Source of the DNA: Henningerozyma blattae CBS 6284
Lineage: Eukaryota > Ascomycota > Saccharomycetes > Saccharomycetales > Saccharomycetaceae
Assembly: GCF_000315915.1 (NCBI RefSeq)
Contig: NC_020185.1
Location: forward strand, 2,633,333-2,697,332
Direction: 5' to 3'
Length of the DNA stretch: 64,000 bases
Shown piece by piece: positions 43,202-55,965 of the stretch. Below the pieces are notes generated by a model. The model saw only the letters and a program-made list of their open reading frames with translations. It was not told the origin of the DNA and ran no database searches. Both the position numbers and the translations under genes were made by a program. Within the stretch, counting starts at the first letter, position 1. Each line of letters begins with the position of its first letter.

Positions 43202-43320
43202 CCACCAGCTAAATACGTATATAATACTACAGAAGTATATAAAAACGAGCTTTATTTATGTTCCAAGAAATGCAGGTTGTATAAAAATATCCCTTAGCAC
43301 GTAATAGTTCGCACTCAATA
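43186..43320. repeat. Family-4 repeat, copy 2 (probable LTR relic)
   Basis: Matches 29480-29605: TTCTTAT, CCTCCCACC, TATATAA, CTACAGAAG, TTATTTATGTTCCAAGAA, CAGGTTGTATAAAA and CACGTAATA in the same order. It is followed by an (AT)n run at about 43340-43362. Confidence 0.45.
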
Positions 43321-43574
43321 CACAAGTGTCGCCGATCTCATATATATATATATATATATATAGTATACCCTTTAGAATTTGAATAATATATTGAATTTGG
43401 CGACCAAGAGTTATCAAATTGAGGTTTTTATTAACAACGTTTAGTCACGTTATACACTCTTTTATCCTGGAACAGTATATCTGCTGCTTTACGTTTAAAT
43501 GCCACTAATCTTCAATAATACTCTTCTGTTATTCCTAGTCGGTGGCTTTATATCTGGTTACAAAGATGCTAATT

Positions 43575-43991
43575 TAACCAGCATTTCTGTTCAAAATATT
43601 TGTACTCATTGTTTAATATCTTAGTTAATTGATCTGTTTGAATAATTTTTATATTGTTAGTATAGAAAAATAGTCTTACTTATTTATGAAGGGAATATAT
43701 AATATGTACAATAAACAGTTATAAACTTTTGGGATATTTTCGTGGTAATTTATACTCCAAAAAGTGGACAGATTTACCGTCAATGAATAGATGGTCTGAT
43801 ACAAAAATAAAACCTATCACATCCTAATACCTCCTTAATATTACCACCTGGGTGTTTTTAGTAGTGGGGTCATGTATAATGCATGTTGGGTTATTAATTA
43901 TATTAAGATGTTATTAGTTGCTGCAAAAAAGACACAATTAGGACGACATTCAGTCTTTATTAGCTATTAGAATAAAGCTACAGCTCTGGCA
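43575..43991. mobile_element. Degenerate solo LTR, family 3
   Basis: Aligns with the two 386 bp family-3 LTRs over its length: CAAAATATT near the left end, AACTTTTGGGATATTTTCGT, TTAATATTACCACCTGGGTG, and AGCTCTGGCA at the right end. The terminal TG has become TA, about 30 bp are inserted, and no target-site duplication is visible. An old copy. Confidence 0.7.
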
Positions 43992-44350
43992 CCAACAGCT
44001 CTTTAGTTACTATCCTGTTAGAGGAAATTTTATGTGTTAGTCACGAAAAAATTTGGTTAAAATAGTATATTTACGTTTTTTTTAATTTCGTGCATTTTAA
44101 ATAATGTGAAAGATAAAAATTTCAATAAAAAAATAAAATCATATAAATACTGAAAATCTCCAAGAGATTTATTCCGTTAGACATTCGTTGCCTTTTATAA
44201 AGAATTTCAAACAGTCATGTAAGAGCTGTAGCTTAATATTTTATCAGAAGTATAAGTTGGTCAAGTTTGTTCGATGAATTAATTTCTAAGAAACTGTAAA
44301 AGTGATCCTATTAATTACCTTGATATGAATTAAATTATCTATATAAAAAT
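43992..44350. other. AT-rich spacer between LTRs
   Basis: About 360 bp between two family-3 LTR copies. I see nothing coding in it. Confidence 0.4.
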
Positions 44351-44736
44351 TGACCAGCAGTCGAACTGTTCAAAATATTGTTGCTCATAGTTTAATTCCT
44401 AGTTAAGTAATCTGTTTGAATAATTATTATATTATTAGTATAAAAAAATCTCTTTCCTTCTTTCGAAAAGGAATATATAATATATACAGGATATACAGTA
44501 CAGTTATAAACTTTTGGAATATTTTCGTGGTAATTTATACTTCAAAAAATGGACAGATTCACCAGCAACGAATTGGTGGTCTGATATTAAAATGGAATAT
44601 TTCACATCCTAATGCCTCCTTAATATTACCACCTGGGTGTTTTTAGTAGTAAGGCCACAATTACGACTAAATTCATGCTTTATTAGCTGTTAACACAAAC
44701 CCACGACTTATAACACATAATGCCATAGCTCTGACA
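44351..44736. mobile_element. Solo LTR, family 3, copy 2
   Basis: Starts TGACCAGC and ends CTCTGACA, 386 bp, the same length as the copy at 63309-63694. Flanks are AAAAT and ATAAT, a 5 bp target-site duplication with one mismatch. The shared internal wording TTAATATTACCACCTGGGTG is diagnostic. No internal region adjoins it. Confidence 0.8.
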
Positions 44737-46218
44737 ATAATGCCTAGTAGAATACATAACGTTAAGTCATAAAATAATTTTTCTCTGAAGGGTTTAATCT
44801 GGTTTGAATTAAGACGTAATTTAGAAAGAAAGAAACTACGTTTTAAGAAACAGAGATTTTATTGGTATATACCTACTTACAATTAATATTTGTAATAACA
44901 ACACATTCTTACGTTTGCATTGGTAACGTTCTTTTGTAAAAAATTATAATTCACTGTTGAGGGCAAGTTTATTGATTATACATAAGAGCAAAGAAATTAA
45001 CTAGGTATTAATCAAAATAGGAAAATATTTCTATCACCCATATTTTATCCCATTATATTATTTTTATTTTAAAATAATAAACTTTTTTCTTTATACATCT
45101 TAACATTAATTAGTGTTATTTTATTTTCAAATGCGGTATTTGAGGCATTTTATCAAATTTTAAATTTTTAAATCCAGTTGAAGTTAATTTGAAAATTAAC
45201 TTTAAGAAATCTTCCTTAGCAATAATTTTGTATTAGCATCATTACACAATCACTAACACATCATCATTATACCCTTATTAGAAAAATAGAATTAACTGCC
45301 TGTATGTTTCTCACGAAATATTATCGACCAAGTATGCTTTTCATTCGCAGTATTTTTGGATTGTACAGTATGGTGCGCCGTACAGGTTAAGCCTTTGCAC
45401 CCTGACCGAATATATTATTTCCTAAAAATCTCAAAAAGGGTGATAGGAACAGTAGTATACCCCAAATAGTTAATAAAAAAAGGAAAATCTACGGCAAGAA
45501 GTTTGGAATTTGGTGAATGGTAGAATAAGTATTAGTCCGAAATTTATGTAACGATTATTTATTTAAGAAATAATTAATAAACTAGGGCTGTATTCCATGA
45601 AAAATAACCGACTTTGTAAGTAAGATTTTATTCTCATATTTTTTTTAGGAATTTTTTGAATAACTATTACCTATCTTATGTTAGAAATTCATTCAAGAGA
45701 AAATATTTAGATTATAGTTTTTCCAAGAATAGACAATTAGAAGACAACGAAACTTGAAAATGATACACTTCATTGTCAATACCTCGTTAACAAAATGACT
45801 CTCTTAACTGAAAAATACCTTTTATCTCACTCCATTTGATCTTCTAGTGAGAATTTTGAGTGGTAAGACTCTTTCCTTTTGAATGAGATATATTAAAAAT
45901 AGTAACACACGCATTTATAGCTACACCAAATTGTCTTGTAGATTATTCAAGTAGTGATTTTAGCGTGTGTCTTTTTACAATTATTGTGATTTGTGTGGAA
46001 TTTGGACAGAAGTGGTTCAATATTATATATTGACAATTGCTAAAAATATTCATTATGAAGATTCAATTCTTGAGATATATGGAGAGTAAAAGAATTTGAA
46101 AGAAATTTCTTGAAACTGATAGATAATGTTACAACCAAATTAAATTTATTTTATTATAATTGAAGGTTGTTTTAAATAAAAACGTTTATTTTCTAATAGA
46201 AATAATGAAATGCAAATC
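44737..46218. other. Gene-free AT-rich region
   Basis: About 1.5 kb with no gene I can support. A short inverted repeat (ACACACGC near 45907 and GCGTGTGT near 45963) is present. Confidence 0.4.
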
Positions 46219-46435
46219 TGCTGGAATATGATTATATCATTTTCTATTAAGTGGTAAAAGACTTTTTATCACGTGACTTATTATTTAAAATGTGTTTTTC
46301 TTATTATATCGAAAAACACTATTTAAGAAATATATTCATTTTAGTTATAGTATTTACTATATATTTCAAAATAAAGTAATCGTCTTTACATCTTAAACAC
46401 TGTATAACAATGTCTAACTCTCTTGAATCCCAGTA
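46219..46435 (+). mobile_element. Solo LTR of a Ty1-like element, family 1, copy 1
   Basis: A 217 bp LTR starting TGCTGG and ending CCAGTA, flanked by the exact 5 bp duplication AAATC (46214-46218 and 46436-46440). Near its 3' end is an ATG followed by codons for MSNSLESQ, like Ty1, in which the gag start lies in the LTR and ends in GAATCCCA. This sets the plus orientation. It contains a CACGTGAC motif. No gag or pol follows, so it is a solo LTR. Confidence 0.9.
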
Positions 46436-46440
46436 AAATC

Positions 46441-47684
46441 CAAGCTATATTAGTCAATGAAAAGGTATACTGCTTCAACCAGTAGTTAAAAGAGAAAAAT
46501 TAACGTAAGAAATGACAAGGTAGGTTTTATTATAATACGGAGTACATCTGCCTATATGAATCTAGAATTAATAAATGTTTATGTTATTTTTTGTTTAGAA
46601 AATGCACCTTCACAAAGTTCCACACTTGACCATAAAACAATATACTCCCTGCTTTGAGAAAGTAAAATTAGTAGTAATGCTATTGATATAAACTTAGTTT
46701 ATCTAGGCCTTAAACAGTAAATAGTAAAAAATTACGAGTTTCATGAAATATGCCTTGGATAATCAAAGTAATTGTGAAGATTTATTAAATATATTTAATG
46801 ACTCTTTTTACATTAGATATCTTCATATTGACATATGATGACATATGATGCTTTTCCAAATATTGAAAGTCTTCATCTTTAAAATGTATAATAATCATAT
46901 TTAATCATTTCCTCCTAACATCCAGTTTAAATATTTTATCAAAGTTTCATTTTATCATTTCATATTTTAGATGGATACTATTACGATTATTTATCGAAAA
47001 TAGAAAAAAAAATTAATCACTACACTTTTATCTATAATTAAAGCAGATGGAGGAACCATTTGATAATAACATTACTAGTAGATATAAAAGTAACATAAAG
47101 ACCAAATTTCATAAACAGGAACTAATTTTCTCGATCTTTTTATTTATTTCGTCTATCCTTATGCTAGATTTTTTCCTCTAATAATCTACTAATAAAAAAT
47201 AACGTTTTAAATCGGGATTTTAGACAAACACATATGAATTATAACGAAAATATAAGAATATTAACAAAGTAAGCCAAAAAATTAATTGATATCATGGTGC
47301 TATTGTTATCCATAATCAGGAGGTAAGGACATGCGTTATTAGTTACATGCTCTGCTCAAATAACTAATAAGGATCAGGATACCTGCCATATCATCTCAGT
47401 TAATTTTCTAAGGAATCCGTTACGCGACTTTTTTGTATCATGAGATACTAACATGACTAGTTATTCAGAACCTAAATCTTATGCATTAGAGTCCATAGTA
47501 GCCCAAACCATAAAAGGCCCTTAATAATTACTTATCCGTTTAACATTTTTCTTTAACACTAGTAGCCCGTTCACATCATTATTTAAAACAGCTTATCAGT
47601 AAACAGCAAAATCAAAGTCTATGGATACTAGATCATTGTATCTTTTTTCTTCTAATATTATTTTAACTGTTTCTAATTTATCAA
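46441..47684. other. Gene-free AT-rich region downstream of the Zn2Cys6 gene
   Basis: About 1.2 kb with no credible reading frame or RNA gene. Confidence 0.4.
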
Positions 47685-49805
47685 CTAATTTAAGAGTATT
47701 TTGAATACCAATAAAAGTTCTTTTTTTAAAATATTAATGAATTGTGAATAATATATCTCCTTACTAATTACTAATGAAGTCAAACATCCAAAATATATTG
47801 TCCAAAATGAAATAGAATCTGGTAGACGTGTATCTGGCATCTGATACCACGATTCTAATAAATCTTCTAATAGCTCTGTTACGGCATATACATTAGTTTT
47901 TTCTAACTCCAAATAGAATACTTTAATGTACAAATTTAGAGCTAAAAAGATAACTTTATGCCTATTTTTACAAATAGCTCTCTGCTTGATATTTTCTATT
48001 TCGCTAAATTTTAACTTATTGGAATAATTTCTATCGTCATATCCACGTACCTTGTAAGTGTTAATATCTTTTGATAATATTCTAAGAAAAGTATTACCAT
48101 ACTCAATCAAATTACTCCTCGAGATTTCTTCATTATTAATAAATTTTAATTTCAAGATGTGATTACCGGATAGATTGATACCCCTACTTTCTTTCAGATC
48201 ACATAACATGATTGATAATTCAGAAATCAAGTTTTGAATTGAGGCATTAGACCCAAATAGTAGATCATATTCTCCGCTAATTTTGAAAAAATTTATTGAA
48301 TTATAAAAAGCAAAATATTTTCTCAGTATATTTGTTGAACTTATTATGCTACTATTTTCACAAGTCAAAATAGAACATACTTCTGAATATAGAAAGAAGG
48401 ATCTGAATATTAAATATACATCGATTAGATCTCGATCAATGCTATTATTGTCATCAATATAAATATAATATCTGCTATTATCTTTATTGTTTAAATTAAT
48501 TTCATCTTTTTGATTAATTTTAATGATCTCACGATTAATTAATTTAAATTCTATCAATTCTATCAATAAAAATACCTGATGCATATGATACCTCCATCCA
48601 GAACTTTTGCTTACTGAATTTGGGCCTATCATTATTATTGATATTATTAGTATTGTGATCCAATCTTCTAAAACTTTATCTGGCTTCAAACTTAGAATTT
48701 TAACTGATTTATGCAGAAAGTTTATGCTGGGCATTCTAATATGCCGATCCCAAAAATTAGAGTAATTCAATTTTCTTTTCAAAAAATAGTAATTTTTTAG
48801 CATTGTTGAGGAGAAAAATCTAACTGATTCATGAATTACTGGATAAGTTTCTGATAATTTTATTAAACTGCTAAAAAGTTTCTTTTTGGAAAAAATATTG
48901 TTTGAATTTAAAAAATTCTTTGAAAATATCGTTATAAATATATCCCAACAAAATTTGATAAATTCTGGATCACATAAGTCGACTTTATTAATCATTATTT
49001 CTTTTTGGTTGTCATAATTAGATATAGAATTCCTTAAGCCATGGCTATCATATCCTTCTTTATCACCTTTTTCGACCTTATTGTTATAATTCTTCCTTCC
49101 ATGGCTATCAGTTTTTCCTTCAAAGTCTATATTCAATATGTTCACACTATTTTTAACTGGATCAAAATTCTCAATTATATGATCAATATGTTTTTTAAAG
49201 TTCAATATATTTTTATCCCTAAGAAACGAATCGCTAAGAATTGGAATTATATTTACATCTAAATTGCAATTATTGCCGAAAGTTAAAATACTTGTTAGAT
49301 GAATATCGTTTCTAGGAAAAAACATCGAGTAATTGATTTTGTAGTTGTTAACTTCACACAAATTGCTGAAATAATTAGGCTTTAAACCCAATTCTTCTTT
49401 CAAATTAAAATGTTGATTTCCATTTGTTGAATGAAATTTTCGTTGAAGAACTTGATTATCATCCCCTGATATAATAGGTATGCCATTGGAACTAGGAGTC
49501 AAATAATTACTCGAGGATATTGTTTCAAGATGATCTGAATCTTTTGTGGAATACAAGAGAGATAAATTCGTATTCTGTTGTATTGGATTAGAAGAGATTT
49601 GGATTTTTGATGTAGTAAAAGTCGAACCATTAAGAACGCGTTTAAATAATAGGTTTGATTCATAGTTGCAGTTAATATTTTTCTTTACGCATCTTCTACA
49701 AATTGGTTTAATTTCATCACACTTCACATGAGCTCTTTTACATTGTGCACAGCCATGCTTCGAATATTTTGCTATTACCTTTTTCTTATTTAGTTGTGGA
49801 CCCAT
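47685..49805 (-). CDS. Zn2Cys6 binuclear-cluster transcription factor
   Basis: A 706-residue fungal regulator. Its N-terminus carries a perfect zinc cluster: Cys19-x2-Cys22-x6-Cys29-x6-Cys36-x2-Cys39-x6-Cys46, in GCAQCKRAHVKCDEIKPIC and following residues, with basic residues between the second and third Cys. The long middle and C-terminal part is mostly alpha-helical by composition with Asn/Asp/Lys-rich linkers, and ends with a segment (SFWTIYFGCLTSLVISKE) reminiscent of the fungal-specific transcription factor domain 2 of Lys14/Uga3/Arg81-type proteins. I do not recognise the orthologue. It stands alone between repeat-rich stretches. Coding sequence is very AT-rich. Confidence 0.9.
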   Translation of the reverse strand: MGPQLNKKKVIAKYSKHGCAQCKRAHVKCDEIKPICRRCVKKNINCNYESNLLFKRVLNGSTFTTSKIQISSNPIQQNTNLSLLYSTKDSDHLETISSSNYLTPSSNGIPIISGDDNQVLQRKFHSTNGNQHFNLKEELGLKPNYFSNLCEVNNYKINYSMFFPRNDIHLTSILTFGNNCNLDVNIIPILSDSFLRDKNILNFKKHIDHIIENFDPVKNSVNILNIDFEGKTDSHGRKNYNNKVEKGDKEGYDSHGLRNSISNYDNQKEIMINKVDLCDPEFIKFCWDIFITIFSKNFLNSNNIFSKKKLFSSLIKLSETYPVIHESVRFFSSTMLKNYYFLKRKLNYSNFWDRHIRMPSINFLHKSVKILSLKPDKVLEDWITILIISIIMIGPNSVSKSSGWRYHMHQVFLLIELIEFKLINREIIKINQKDEINLNNKDNSRYYIYIDDNNSIDRDLIDVYLIFRSFFLYSEVCSILTCENSSIISSTNILRKYFAFYNSINFFKISGEYDLLFGSNASIQNLISELSIMLCDLKESRGINLSGNHILKLKFINNEEISRSNLIEYGNTFLRILSKDINTYKVRGYDDRNYSNKLKFSEIENIKQRAICKNRHKVIFLALNLYIKVFYLELEKTNVYAVTELLEDLLESWYQMPDTRLPDSISFWTIYFGCLTSLVISKEIYYSQFINILKKELLLVFKILLN

Positions 49806-51359
<1,554 letters not shown>

Positions 51360-51640
51360 TTAGATTTTACTATTGGCTAGCGGAATTCTTCAGCTCTTAA
51401 GAGAGTGTACTATATACGACGTTACGGATTTGTCTCTATTTACAGAAGACTTGTTTTTCGGACACTAGGCAGCTTTCCCTATTGGGTTCTCGGCATGCCG
51501 CTAGCTTACCGTTGCCAGCTAGATGCTTCGACGTTTCTCTCCCATTCGTGTGTACAGTTTGTTCAGCCTTGGCAACCAAAATACAAAGAAGAATGCGCTA
51601 GTAGCTGCTAGCGCATTTTACACCATATCATTTTCGACGA
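51360..51640. other. GC-rich island with nested inverted repeats, possible structured RNA
   Basis: About 280 bp at near 50 percent GC inside AT-rich sequence. It holds a palindrome CGGCATGCCG (51491-51500), GTTGCCA-GCT (51511-51520) pairing with AGC-TGGCAAC (51565-51576), and a perfect 10 bp hairpin AATGCGCTAG/CTAGCGCATT with a 6-base loop (51592-51617), followed by TTTTACA. A 68-codon frame on the plus strand resembles nothing known. I cannot match it to a known snRNA, snoRNA or RNase P/MRP RNA. Confidence 0.35.
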
Positions 51641-53637
51641 ATTACAAGGAATAGAACTATCTCTCTCTGTATACTTACTACTCTTTCATTATTAAGACCA
51701 TATTACCATTTCAGGGAAATTTAATTCGGCGGCTGTGAATTGAAAAAATAATCAGAGTAACAATCCACTCTAATTGTTTAATATGTTTGCATATTTTGGA
51801 GGGGAAAAAACATGATTTTGATCGTTAACTTGGCACATTTTCAACATTGCCTCAAAACTTTTAAGTTTAGACAATTACTGCCCAGATATGATAAAAAATA
51901 TAGAAAATAAACAAATTTCTCATTGTTTATAACATGCCAAATGTCATAATTAATATGCATTTCCCTTAAAAATTCTATTGTAATAGTTGCGTATGTTATT
52001 TTGTCTATACTGCCTTGGACTTTCACCGTCCATGAGTTCATAATGCCTACCCAATTACTCTTAAATCTGTTTGGTTGTTTTCAAATAGGAAATTTACAAA
52101 AATACCATCATTGAAAATTTAATGAAAACCATATAGAATGGGAAGGAAATTACTGAAAGGGATGTGCTAAATAAAATAGATACTCCCCATTACGGGTTGA
52201 GAAGCGCTGTCATTGTAACTAACTTATGTAGATATAACTAGTAATTACTTTAACAAGTATTGAAATCTATGATACATTTACCTTTGAGCTTTTTATGGGG
52301 CTACTAGAGGTTACTCCTAAAATAGAACCCTGTAATGTAACAATTATTTTCAGAGAAAACCCAGATATGAAGAAATTGCCATGTTTGGAAAGAAATTTAA
52401 TAGTGGTGTTTTTGTGATTTATAATTTAAGAAAGCTTACGTATATTCTCTGAAAATTACAATATGTCGTAAATTGTAACCTGATATTTCAATAAATAACT
52501 ATTTGTTGTCTATACATTTTTATTGTTATAAAACAAACCTATTCCTATCAAAATTAAATTGCTGCTCTGTATATAATTGAATATCATTATTAGATCTTGG
52601 ATGTTCCTTTTTAAAAGTTTTTTTTAGGACTGCCTCTACTCTATTCATTGTTACACTTATACATTAAACTTAAGATATTTATATCTAAATATTAATGAAA
52701 TTTTTTTGAAGAATACTTATGATTGAATATATCTGAATATATTTTAAAATTGTAATAAAAAGCCTGCTTATTTTTATTTATTTATCTATTTTTTTAATAT
52801 CTAGGTATTAAACTTACTTTAGGAAAACAAATATTAAGCCAATAATAAAAATAGAGGATCGTCCATTAGTTATTAAAAACAGAAGTATTCGATTAATTTA
52901 TGCATAATTTCAGGTGTACTAAAGTTTTAACGTATTTTATGAATGACAAGTATATTTCAAATCTATTTATAAAATTTGATGCATATTTTTTGTTTAAATA
53001 AAAATACATATTTAAAACAGTATTGTTTTTTATGAATATTATAATGGGGTTATTTTTAATATTCCTATACAACTCTGTCACTCTCTTAACATTAAAGTAA
53101 GTAAGAAATTTAATTGAAATATATGGATGAATATCGTCATTGGTTTGAATTTACTTTAACTGGACCGTCTACATATAATATCATGGCTTAAGATATATTT
53201 TTCTGGTTGTCTAAGAGCTTGTAATAAATAGTACTAAATAAAAATTAAACGAATTCGATAAATACAAAACACAAATATGAATAGATTCAGAATATAAATA
53301 AAATTAAGAGATAAATATAAAATTGTAGAAAATATAAAGTTATTATACATGAATTTCTAGATATACTATTTAGGAGTTCCAAAGTAAACTGATTCAGTAA
53401 ATCAAATAAAAATCTTACCTTATCGTTGGTGTTTAATTGAGTATGTATCTCTAAAATATCTTATGTATATCAATATTTCCGGGGAAATAGTTATAGTAAT
53501 TTTCTTATCTTAATTAAAATACATCTTTCAATGTGATTACCTTATTTGTTCAGTCTCTTCTTCTCTCCACCCTTTTATTAAATAACTATGTTTTAAATAA
53601 AATAAAATATATTTACAGAATTAAAAAAAACAACAGT
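51641..53637. other. Gene-free AT-rich region
   Basis: About 2 kb without a credible gene. Open frames are short and of AT-rich random composition. Confidence 0.4.
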
Positions 53638-53696
53638 CCCCTTTACATCTTGAAAACTGGTCATAGTACGTCCTGAACCTCTTAAATTTCAGTATA
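53638..53696 (+). mobile_element. Degenerate 3' end of a family-1 LTR
   Basis: CTTTACATCTTGAAAACTG and, at the end, TTAAATTTCAGTA parallel the last 60 bp of the two intact family-1 LTRs. The gag-start ATG is lost. The upstream half is not convincingly recognisable. Confidence 0.45.
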
Positions 53697-53828
53697 GCAG
53701 TAGTAAACCTGGTCTAGGTCTAGGGGGTATAAAGTTAGGTCATGAACAGTAGGCTTTGGTTAAGGTTCAAACAAATAGAAAAAAGCAGATCCAGGTATTA
53801 TCCAAAGAGCTATAAACTGATAATATAG

Positions 53829-54143
53829 ATGAGGGACAAGTTCAATAAGTCCAATGAATTTTTAGAAGACTTAAATGAGAAATGCTTGAAAAAATTAAAT
53901 TTAATGAAAGACCATGTCTCAGTAAAGAGTAATTGTGCCGAGATGTATGTATGTGTTAATATGGAAAGTGGTTTAGCAATTAATAAAAAAAATAAATAAA
54001 TATGAAGTTTTATTTTTGAGTAACTCGATGATAAGGAACCAAGCCTTACTAAATTTAGAGATGAAAAAGAAAGGTATTATTTGTTTACGACTAAGGATGG
54101 AGTATCTGAAAATTATTGTTTTTATATACCACTGAAAAGTTAA
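53829..54143 (+). pseudogene. Possible decayed reading frame
   Basis: One frame reads from an ATG at 53829 for 56 codons (including FLEDLNEKCLKKLN), meets three stops within about 25 bases (starting 53997), and then continues open as LDDKEPSLTKFRDEKERYYL to 54141. The residue mix on both sides looks protein-like. It follows a relic family-1 LTR end and could be decayed retrotransposon sequence. I do not recognise the protein. Confidence 0.25.
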
Positions 54144-54346
54144 AATTTTGAATTAAGAGAACTTACTAACTTTCCAAATAGTATGAGTAAGTTAAATTAG
54201 CTTCTAAAAACTATAGTATTGCCAGATGCGAATCAGAGGCTGATATCCCATTAATAAGCCAAGATATTTATAGTGTGCTTTAATAATCTTTAGCTACAAG
54301 GTTTAAAAGCCTTGAATACATTTTCAATAAATGCACTCAAATTCAT

Positions 54347-54778
54347 TGCTAGATATTCATGGTCTTTATACATACAACAGTAGATATACTGATTTAGGAT
54401 AAAAGATAGTATAATGTGAATATATGTTACTAATAAAAACCCCAATTAGAAAATTCGTTGTCGTTAATTAAAGTACAATCATGTAACTTCTACAGGATGT
54501 ACTAAGCATGAGAGATAAATAACTCTTGTGAGGTTAATTAGGTGAAAATTTTTCACTTATAGACGACGATGAATTGACTTCTCTGGTCCAAAAATAATGT
54601 ATAAATTACCAATATTTCAGTCGATATCTAACCTTTATATTTTTATATTTTCTATAATTTTAATTCCTACTCAAAAGGGTAGGAGGTTTCTATACCATAA
54701 AATACTTACTAAAAAAAGAATTATTCTCTTAATTATGACTAACAGCAATACTAATATTAAGGATGCAAATGTCGTACG
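54347..54778 (+). mobile_element. Solo LTR, family 2, copy A
   Basis: Starts TGCTAGATATT and ends GTCGTACG, 432 bp, flanked by the exact 5 bp duplication TTCAT (54342-54346 and 54779-54783). Near the 3' end ATG begins MTNSNTNIKDANVV, so the gag start probably lies inside the LTR, as in Ty1; this gives the plus orientation. It includes GGGTAGGAGGTTTCTATA. The last base is G instead of the A seen in the other copies. Confidence 0.9.
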
Positions 54779-54783
54779 TTCAT

Positions 54784-55109
54784 ATAGTCCTTTTTAAGTA
54801 AAATAAATATTAGTTCTTTGTGTTTTTTTAAAGGTTCTTCTTTAAGCCTTTCCAATATAAATAAATTTTATGGTGTTTCAGAATGCTCGGAGCTCGAAAT
54901 ATACTAAGCTGCTTTATATATATAAAATATTACTGAAACATTATATTATTAACTTTCTTAATTTTTTTAAAATACATTCTTATAAAGCATCTGATTTTCA
55001 TATATGCATATGCTATTTCATGTTTAAATTATTTACTAATAAAAGGGAAATGTTCTTTAGGTTTAAAGAACATTTATGAAAGCAGCTGATTTTATTCTAC
55101 TATATAAAG
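54784..55109. other. Spacer between LTRs
   Basis: About 325 bp, AT-rich. A 69-codon frame at 54870-55079 is of Phe/Ile/Lys/Tyr-rich composition and not supported. Confidence 0.4.
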
Positions 55110-55324
55110 TGCTGGAATATGATTATATCATTTTCTATTAAGTGGTAAAATACTTTATCACGTGACTTATTGTTTAAAATGTGTTTTTCTGTTTATATCG
55201 AAAACCCCTATTTAAGAAATATATTCATTTTAATTATATTATCTACTATATATGTCTAAATAAAGTAATCGTCTTTACATCTTAGACACTGTATAACAAT
55301 GTCTAACTCTCTTGAATCCCAGTA
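55110..55324 (+). mobile_element. Solo LTR of a Ty1-like element, family 1, copy 2
   Basis: A 215 bp LTR, TGCTGG to CCAGTA, about 90 percent identical to the copy at 46219, flanked by the exact 5 bp duplication TAAAG (55105-55109 and 55325-55329). The MSNSLESQ start codon region is retained. It lies about 640 bp upstream of tRNA-His, within the window that Ty1-class elements favour upstream of Pol III genes. Confidence 0.9.
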
Positions 55325-55533
55325 TAAAGAGCATAGTTTTAAGATGAATCTAGATGTTCAAAAAGTATGTAAAAGAAATAACCAATATAACATCAACACA
55401 TCGTAGTTAAATACTTTCAGACTTACTCAAATTCTGGCACTATCTTAGATCCATATTATTTGGTATTAGGCCTCAAATCATTTGCCACGTGTATTTAGGT
55501 TACCTATTCACCATTGATATAATAAGTCAACGA

Positions 55534-55948
55534 TGTTGTAGACGAGATCGACTTTATACTCATCTACAAGTTGCTAACTAGAAATTATACACAACACTGA
55601 GCAACTGCTAGTTGCATACCTGTGAATATCTGTTCAATGCATGATCTTTATTAGTTAGCCAGCATTACTCAAAATGTGCACTCCTACCCTTGTAAGTAAG
55701 TTTATAAACAGACCAATTAAAGTAAAATGGAAAAGCTGGCGTTGACCTTTGAAAAGTATTTAACGGCCAGCTTTTCCAGACTTAAGACATAAATTTATAG
55801 TTCTTTTATATATTTAGTTAGTTTAAGAAGAACAACAATTATAGTAGTAATTTCGAAGGATTAACTGGTGTTTAGTTAATAAGATTGTTAAGTTAAGTTT
55901 TGGTAGTTACTATTTAAGTGTATCGTACTCCTAAGTTGGTTTACAACA
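55534..55948. mobile_element. Solo LTR of a Ty3-like element immediately upstream of tRNA-His
   Basis: Starts TGTTGTAGA and ends TTTACAACA (inverted terminal repeat TGTTGTA/TACAACA), 415 bp. Flanks AACGA (55529-55533) and AACAA (55949-55953) form a 5 bp duplication with one mismatch. S. cerevisiae Ty3 sigma LTRs also begin TGTTGTA and end TACAACA. The right end lies 17 bp before the first base of tRNA-His, the position at which Ty3 integrates. A strong internal hairpin is at 55729-55777 (GGAAAAGCTGG/CCAGCTTTTCC). Confidence 0.88.
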
Positions 55949-55965
55949 AACAATAGTACAAATAG

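Noticed and set aside
46219..46435. CDEI-like TATCACGTGAC as centromere element
   Set aside because: The motif lies inside a repeated LTR and recurs at 55157, so it belongs to the retroelement.
54597..54797. 66-codon frame in family-2 copy A as a gene
   Set aside because: It runs through the LTR and includes the candidate gag start; it ends just after the target-site duplication and is not an independent gene.
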